Shown here one piece after another: positions 57,685-64,000 of a stretch of 64,000 nt of DNA (positions within the stretch are counted from its first letter, which is position 1; each line of letters begins with the position of its first letter). Both the position numbers and the translations under genes were made by a program. Under the pieces are notes generated by a model. That model worked only from the letters and a program-made list of their open reading frames with translations, was not told the origin of the DNA and ran no database searches. This DNA is from Chrysemys picta bellii. Lineage: Eukaryota; Chordata; Testudines; Emydidae. The stretch spans positions 17,279,441 through 17,343,440 of the forward strand of contig NC_088795.1 of NCBI RefSeq assembly GCF_011386835.1, read 5' to 3'.

Positions 57685-60099
57685 TGGGGGAGAAAGGAAC
57701 AACGTGGAGTGATTCTTGGAAATAAGGATTCTTGGAAATAAGGAGAAGGTAGGAAGTTTTCTTGGAAGAAGTGAGTGGTAAGGGGGATTTGGTTTAAAAC
57801 TATATCCTAAGCACTAGCTAAAGATAAACTACCACCTGTGAGTCAGGTCAACTTAAAACACAGGCCTGAATTCTCATTTACATTACGGCCCTTTAATACC
57901 ACTCAGGAAGCATAAAGGAGCCTTAAAGTGAGTGGAACTGTATTTTATCCCCATTTTAAGGCCCCTTTTCCTCCTTGGAGTGATGAAAAGGGGCCAGAGT
58001 ATAAATCAAAATCTGGTCCTCAGGTTCAAAATTTAAATTCAGGAGTTTAGCTGAACTTCTTCATATGCTAAAAAGAAAATGTGGGTGTTTAATATGCCCA
58101 CTCCAAACTTTATGTGAGTGGCTTCCTGTCAGACTAGCTGGAAGAAAAGGGGTGTTGCCCCTTTAAGGGCTGTCTAACAGCAGATGGAGAGGAGAGGGAA
58201 AGTTTACAGGGATGGACAGAAGGGCAGGAAGCAGTTGGGGCCAGGCCTGGACCAGATCAATGCATTGCCCTTCCTGCTGACCAGAAGAATATGGGGGGGG
58301 GGGTTATACCCCGTACAGCCACAGAGAGACTCTCTTTACCATGATCAGGCTGGTAGCACCCTCCCATGAACTTGGCCAAAGGACCGGTCCCCTTTGGACC
58401 TGCTGTGGGCATTGCAGTAGTTGCCCCTTTTCCTTGGGGGGCGGGGGAGAAAGGAATTTTTTTCCTCACCACCAGATTGGCCACAGTGGGGTGGGTTTCT
58501 TTGCCTTCCCCACAGTTGATCTGGGACTTGGTGGAGGGGAGTAGGAGGGTTAGGTTATAATGTTGCAACTTAATACTTTTGGTGGATGTCTAGCTATGGA
58601 AGGGATATGGTGATTGGATTAAATGGATTAGAAAATAATTGGTAGGAAAGCGTCCTTTGTGGGAGCTGAGGAAAGGGATTTGGGGCTCCTACATTCGGAT
58701 CAGTGGCGAGCCAACTGCCTCTCTCTGAGCTATTTGTTGCTGGGTACACCAAGGTATTATAAGTTAATAAAGGCATGGCCTAATTAAACCACATCCATGA
58801 CCGCCTGTCTTGCTTCCAGCATGGATACACAAAATGTTGGAGTCCAAATGGACCCACTCCTTTCCTAAGCCTGCTGAAATGGAACAATGTATTAATAGTT
58901 GGTTAATACATTATATGAAAATGTGAAAATTCTTCCTGGATTCTACAGTGTAGCCTAACATTAAGTACACATACATTGTGTACTGTATTCAATGTCAAGC
59001 TCTGAAGTTGCCAAGCAACATGTGTGACTGCTTCAATAAACATTATAAAAAAATAATGGACATTACTAGCTTAGTTAAATGGGGACTGGATGAAGTGCAA
59101 TACAGTCAAATCTGTTCAAATATACTTTGCAAAGTACCAGGAAGGAATATTCTTCAGAGAGGTGGGTTGTTTTGAAAGTTCAGTCATAGACGAAAGAGAA
59201 GGAATGAGCCACTAAGCTTTTAAACCTTTTCATTCCCTTTTGACAGGCTGCATGATTGTGAGAGGCCACTGCAAATGGATGTGTGGGATGGGATTTTTGA
59301 AAGCCCTCAGCATTGATCTCATTCAGCTTCTATTGACTTAAGTGGGGGCAGACCTAGGCCCACATTGAGTGCCTTTGAAAATCCCACCCCCAGAAATATA
59401 TTGGGTCTGATCAGATAGATGTATCTAAAAATCAGCTTTTTAGTGAAGGTTTCAAAATCAACTAACATGTTTGCTTATTAACAAGGAAGGGTGAAACAGT
59501 TTGTATGACGTAAAAACTTTCCTGAAACCTCCTAAAAATTCAAACCAAGCCAAACTTTTTTTGAGGTTTGGAAATTTTCATGAACTCTTTTTCTTATTAT
59601 TTTTTATTTTTCTGAAGCTCTTTTTCCCCCCAATAGACCCAAGGGGATGGATAAAGAACTGCAGTTGTAGGTGCTTTTCGTTCTCTTAACTTGGAACTAT
59701 TTGAGTTTTGCCTGTTTCTACCTGCTACTGACTTACGCTGTGATCCCCTCAGATCTCACAATCTAAGCAGAGTTAGGTTGGGTATGTGCTTGTAGGGATG
59801 ACCTCCAGGAGACCCACAGTGCCCAGATGATGTCTGTTGCCATGGTATCCAAGCACAACACCTATCGGTTTGTCTAGTATTCAGCGTACTGTCCCTTGAT
59901 CTCATCTCTCCACAGCACCAAGATTATTTTCCTTCTGTCTTCTCTTCCTTTTCCTCTTTTCCCTTATTACTTTGTTCTTATGTGTCTCTAACTTCATCAG
60001 AAGCTGCTCAAGACAAATTGATATTGGAATTTTTTAGTAAAAAGGGGTCTTGTATCTTGACTTGGACATGGTCGGATCTGAGCTTAGTCTGATCTCTTC
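57685..60099. other. Non-coding DNA, no gene recognised
   Basis: Contains an 11-G run (58293-58303) and a palindromic-repeat fragment at 59320-59395. The overlapping frames around 58250-58570 are compositional and match nothing I know. Confidence 0.5.
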
Positions 60100-60874
60100 T
60101 GATAAGGAGATCCACAGCCAGCATCACACCATGGAGAGCACCCTGCACCTGAAAATCTAAACCTGTAGTGCAGCTGCCTTCAAGGGTTAGGGATGGGATT
60201 GCAGAAAAGCAGGTCTTAACTCATCTAAATCAGGACCAGGCTTCTGAAATTGTTCCAGGAATGAGCAGGGAACCCGTGAAGCATAGTGAGCACCAGAATG
60301 ATAAACTTATATCTGCCTTTGCTGCTTAAAAGGGAGGCTGCTGCATGTAATACAAATTGTTTCTCTTTCACCCCCAGCTAGAGTAAATTGAATAGTCTAA
60401 TCTGAAGCAATGAAGGCATGGATCACAGTGGGAAGGTCCTTTATAGAAGAGCAGTCTCTTATCCAATTGGAGGTGGTAGAAGGCAGATTTTACCACTGTT
60501 ATAATCTCTGTATCCAAGGGAAGGGGAAAGTCCAATACAACCCAGGAGCTCTGATCCACTGTAATGATTGTCAATTCATGGTGTTCTTCTAGGCATTGTG
60601 CAATATCTTCATGACCGCAAAGGTTACATCTGCTGAGAATGAGATACCACTGAGTCTTGTATGCATTGTGGTGACAGTGGATTTCATGTATTGTGGGTGG
60701 TCTTGTGTATTGTTGAAGGGAGAGGAGAATCCAATCTTGCAGGACTCTACATATGAGGTATCCTGGTGAAGGAGAGGAGGTGCCCATCTTGATCTGTCCG
60801 AGAGGAATGAGTGGATCCCTTGTAGTGCTTCTCCTGCTAGATCTTATATGCATAATGGCAACAGCTCTGGTCAT
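60100..60874 (-). pseudogene. Decayed L2/CR1-clade LINE reverse transcriptase
   Basis: A minus-strand open frame of 168 codons (60368-60874) ends with VLDFPLPLDTEIITVVKSAF, then YHLQL and, after a scrambled stretch, FRLDYSIYSSWG. This follows the L2-type pattern LGVxLDxxLxLxxQVxxVxKSAFYxLR...RLDYCNALY near the end of the reverse transcriptase. The sequence on to about 60100 in the same direction resembles the following C-terminal portion but is full of stops. Earlier residues are too changed to assign. The open length is probably chance in a relic that had already lost function. Family assignment is by pattern only. Confidence 0.5.
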
Positions 60875-62509
60875 TGTTGTCCAAGGCCACTGACAGATCT
60901 AGCAGCGTAAGCATAGAGAGCTGTTTTCTTTATTTAATTTCCAAAGATGTTTTTGTCAGCCCACATATTTGATCTTCAGTCAGTTGCAACTTACCTCCTT
61001 CCTTATTCTATGGTGACTGCATCCACATGCCCTATTCATAGGGCCAATATGCCTTGTAGGGAATATCTTAAAGTGACCTTTTCTACAGCTTTGTGATAGG
61101 GCTAGGATCAGAGGTGTGATCTCAGTCACTTTCATTACATAGTATATGGACCATTATTTTTAACAGTAGCTTTTAGAGACATCTGGGTTGTTAAATTTGA
61201 ACTATTTATCTAGTCCCAAAACCGTGCGTGGGCCCCTTAAATCCATTTTATAATGTCCAAACAAAATAGTCACAAAGGGTCCAGTAATATACATCAATAT
61301 TATATTGCTAAGAAAATTCTGAGTTTATTCTTGGGTCACTGGAAGATCGGGCTGCATAGAAGAAGATTTTAAATTTAAACAGGTGTTTGCTAATTTTTTT
61401 CATCTAATTATAAGTAAGAGATTTTTTCCCCTGAAAACTAAAGTTCAAAATCATGCAAATGAATCCTTTACTATTTTTACAGTAATTTCCCCCCGCTGGA
61501 AAACAAATTATATAAACAGACTTCTAAAAAGAAAACCCCCTCAGAACTAGGCAGAGGAAGCTTTCTTTTGGTAGAACTTAAAATAAAAAAGCAGCACACC
61601 TGCCTACATCTGGTTTCCCTAGTACATCTCTCACACAGGCCCTGTTATGTGAAGTCGCTTCCAAGTCAAACAAGTAGCAATTTTTAAGTAGCACCTAAAG
61701 AGGAACTAAGGCAGGCCTTGCCAGCAAAACCCCAGACCCTAAAAGTTCCTGCTGTCCAGGCTTTATTTTCATTTCCCTGACCCATTTGCACAGAGTTGTT
61801 ACTGATGGCCTGGCCTGCCTCCCTGTACACAGCAAACCAATAATAAACAGTCGCCAGCTGACACCCCTAGACACCTGCAGAAAACTTTACAGTGCATGAT
61901 TGTTCATCCTGGAGGAAACAGTTTAACTGAGGCTTGGTGGGTAGGCTTCCAGTGGCTTGGTATTCACTCACACATGCACATTATTTGATCTGTGCAAGAA
62001 CAGTTCTGGGGCCCTCAAAGGTTGTCTAACCAATTAATAGAAAAGAATCCCTAAAAAAAAAAGGGGGGGGAGAAAAAGAATGACTAATGTGAAAACAGCC
62101 CCTTTTCTGCACTCGTCCTGTTGTCTCTGAAGTGCTCTCCTCAATGGAAATCTAATTTGCACAACATTTGGGCAGGCTTTGAGCAGCTCCTTTCACCAAA
62201 CTTTTAAGGCACAGCCTTATTATTCTAGTTTCTCAGGCCCCAGCTACTTATTTATTCATAAATTAGATGTTTGCCAGTGAAAATACTGTGATGCCCTTCT
62301 GATGAAGCAGGTGCAGGAGAGTAATCCAAAAAAACCTTAAGCAATATTTGCAGACTTTTGGAAGCTGGGATTCTTGGAAAGAGGAGTGAATTTCTTTTCA
62401 CAGATTTTCCAGGTTGAAATCTTTCACTAATTTAGCTCATAGTTTATCTAGATAATAATTAAACAGCTCTTATAAATGGCAGAGGGATGAATAGATGTGT
62501 GTATGTCCA
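60875..62509. other. Non-coding DNA, few recognisable repeats
   Basis: No open frame of note and no repeat I can name; AT-rich with a GC-moderate stretch at 61620-61900. Could hold conserved non-coding elements (see findings). Confidence 0.45.
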
Positions 62510-62540
62510 CTATATCGAGAGCGAGAGAGAGAGAGAGAGT
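62510..62540. repeat. (GA)n microsatellite
   Basis: About ten GA units with one interruption (gagagcgagagagagagaga), a simple repeat. Confidence 0.95.
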
Positions 62541-63309
62541 CATTTTAATGAAAGAAGCCTATGTTTAAATAGGAGGGTGACTTGAATTTCTATATGATCT
62601 CTTTTTATGTGTGTTTTCTTGCATTATACTAGGTGAATTCAAGGAGCTGCTTGCAATCTACACTTTAGATTACCTTATATTCATTTACTTGTGGGATTGC
62701 CTCTCCTTTCTGACCAAGCCCACAGCCTACGATCATCTGGAACACTTAATCTAAACATTCCAACGGTGCTGCTTGAGGGAGCTGGGGATAAGACGGTCTC
62801 AATTTCAGACCATTGCCTCTGAAATTTACTAGCACCAGAAAATACACGTTCAGAAATAACTATAAGGCACACATGTTTAGCCACATGTTTCAGTTTCCCC
62901 TGTCATCCAGTTGACCTCCTCTGACTGTCTTTCTCATCTCTTTTGTCTTGCTGCTGAGGATAACTTCATGATATCAAATCTCTATCCATACAAACTGCAG
63001 TTTTTTATTTGTATGCATCCAATCCAAGTACCGTGCACACACTTACTTTGAAAGAGCATCAAGATCTGTGGATAAAAAGCACTTGACAAGAGATTATTGC
63101 AATCAGTAGTAGTAACATTACTATTGTTAATTTGATTTTATTATTGCTATACAATCTCTGCAAAATTAATAATTTTTAGCTGGTAAATGAGAAATGCTTG
63201 TGTCCGCCACCAAACTGATTTCACCTTACAAGGACAGTGGCTAAAACAAAGGCAAGATAGAAAGTCCAAGTTGTTTTTTCTGAAAGAATTCATGGAGATT
63301 CACTTATGT
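62541..63309. other. Non-coding DNA, no feature recognised
   Basis: Nothing nameable. Confidence 0.5.
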
Positions 63310-63395
63310 ATATGGGGTAGAATTTTCAAAATCTAAGTGACTTAGGCACCTACTTCTCATTGACTTTGGCCCTTTTGGAAATTTTACCCATGATG
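63310..63395. repeat. Palindromic ancient repeat fragment
   Basis: 'gtagaattttcaaaatctaa', 'gtgacttaggcacctacttc', 'tcattgactttggccctttt', 'ggaaattttaccca': inverted ends and the shared 'cattgactt' core. Confidence 0.6.
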
Positions 63396-64000
63396 CCTTG
63401 ATACTATAGTGAGTGTGATGTTAATAATTTCCTATTGCTCTTGTGTGCCAGAGTTCGGCTCAATGCGGTCATGTGGGGGGAGGGGAGATGGTTGAAGCAG
63501 GAGGTCAGGTAACTGGTTGTGGCTTCCAGATCTTCAGAGTTGGCTCCAGTCCCAAGAGCACTTACAACTGTTGTCAGGCCAGGCCACTGATTTAGGGACC
63601 TAAAAGGAGCTCCACTATGCTGCCCATGCTTCTTCTGACAGTCTTCTGACATGCCCTCTCCTTCCCCTGATACATCCCCCACATCAGGAGCCAGGGAGCA
63701 GGACAAGGGACTGCTAGAGCTAGCACAATTACACCCTGCATTCTAAATATTGTATTAATTATCTTGGCTGTCAAGGACACGGAGGCTGTTCTATAGAGGA
63801 AATCTTGAACATACCTCCACTTTTCATCTTAGTTCAACAGACAGAAAAGGCCCAATCTTTCAGTGCTTCCCTCCCATTCTGATTAATTAAGGTACCCGGC
63901 TTCATCAAAAGACGGATTTGAAAAACAGTCTGAATAATGTTTAAAACTCTCTGAAGTGTTCCTAAAATGGTCTTCCTGTAACAACTAAGCCATACACAGA
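63396..64000. other. Non-coding DNA, no feature recognised
   Basis: Short frames on the minus strand (63404-63706) without recognisable motif. Confidence 0.5.

Noticed and set aside
58184..58568. Cluster of short frames with a poly(G) run
   Set aside because: Overlapping on both strands with no recognisable product.
1..64000. CRISPR arrays, operons, ribosome binding sites, rRNA genes
   Set aside because: No regularly spaced direct repeats with unique spacers and no prokaryotic gene organisation; the sequence is vertebrate nuclear DNA.

Overview
This window reads as non-coding nuclear DNA from a reptile, most probably a turtle. The basis is its repeat content: CR1 LINE tails, Penelope-like elements (PLEs) whose 3' ends match the type I associate with turtles, a DIRS-type retrotransposon, CORE/MIR SINEs, several hAT and Harbinger-like MITEs, and a solo endogenous-retrovirus LTR. 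No protein-coding gene of the host, tRNA, rRNA or CRISPR array could be supported. All coding-like stretches with recognisable homology are decayed pieces of mobile elements. The species call rests on family recognition from memory and not on any search.

Layout. 1-8 kb: mostly unique-looking AT-rich DNA with a PLE 3' end (3712-4000, minus), a perfect palindrome built from PLE 3' ends (4361-4578) flanked by a 15-bp target duplication, and a CR1 tail (5061-5141). 8-16.2 kb: a Harbinger-like MITE (8143-8428), a MIR (8816-9010), a fold-back repeat (9395-9770), and two hAT-type elements with 8-bp target duplications (11222-11543 and 15160-16131). The second carries a GC-rich inverted repeat and a minisatellite. 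20-23 kb: a solo LTR on the minus strand (21368-21941, 4-bp duplication) and a GC-rich hAT-like element (22142-22726). 24-36 kb: unique DNA with ancient SINE/LINE tails and short palindromic repeats. 36-38 kb: a MITE, then a second PLE palindrome (37676-37890, 12-bp duplication) inserted inside another ancient MITE (37588-38081). An uninterrupted inverted copy of that MITE lies at 47918-48180. 44-46.2 kb: a PLE 3' remnant and a minus-strand PLE with reverse transcriptase (RT) and GIY-YIG pieces. 51.2-53.2 kb: a CR1 interrupted by a plus-strand PLE with RT and GIY-YIG. 55.6-57.7 kb: a DIRS element reduced to its ends and ORF1. 60-60.9 kb: a decayed L2/CR1-clade LINE. The remainder, including 61-64 kb, shows little recognisable repeat and may hold conserved non-coding DNA.

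The most interesting signal is the set of PLE-derived structures. Two independent insertions are snap-back palindromes of the PLE 3' end with clean target duplications. Their symmetry centres lie immediately 5' of a hammerhead-ribozyme-like core. A third, coding PLE copy is broken at the same place. This suggests that reverse transcription tends to stop or switch template just after copying the ribozyme-like segment.
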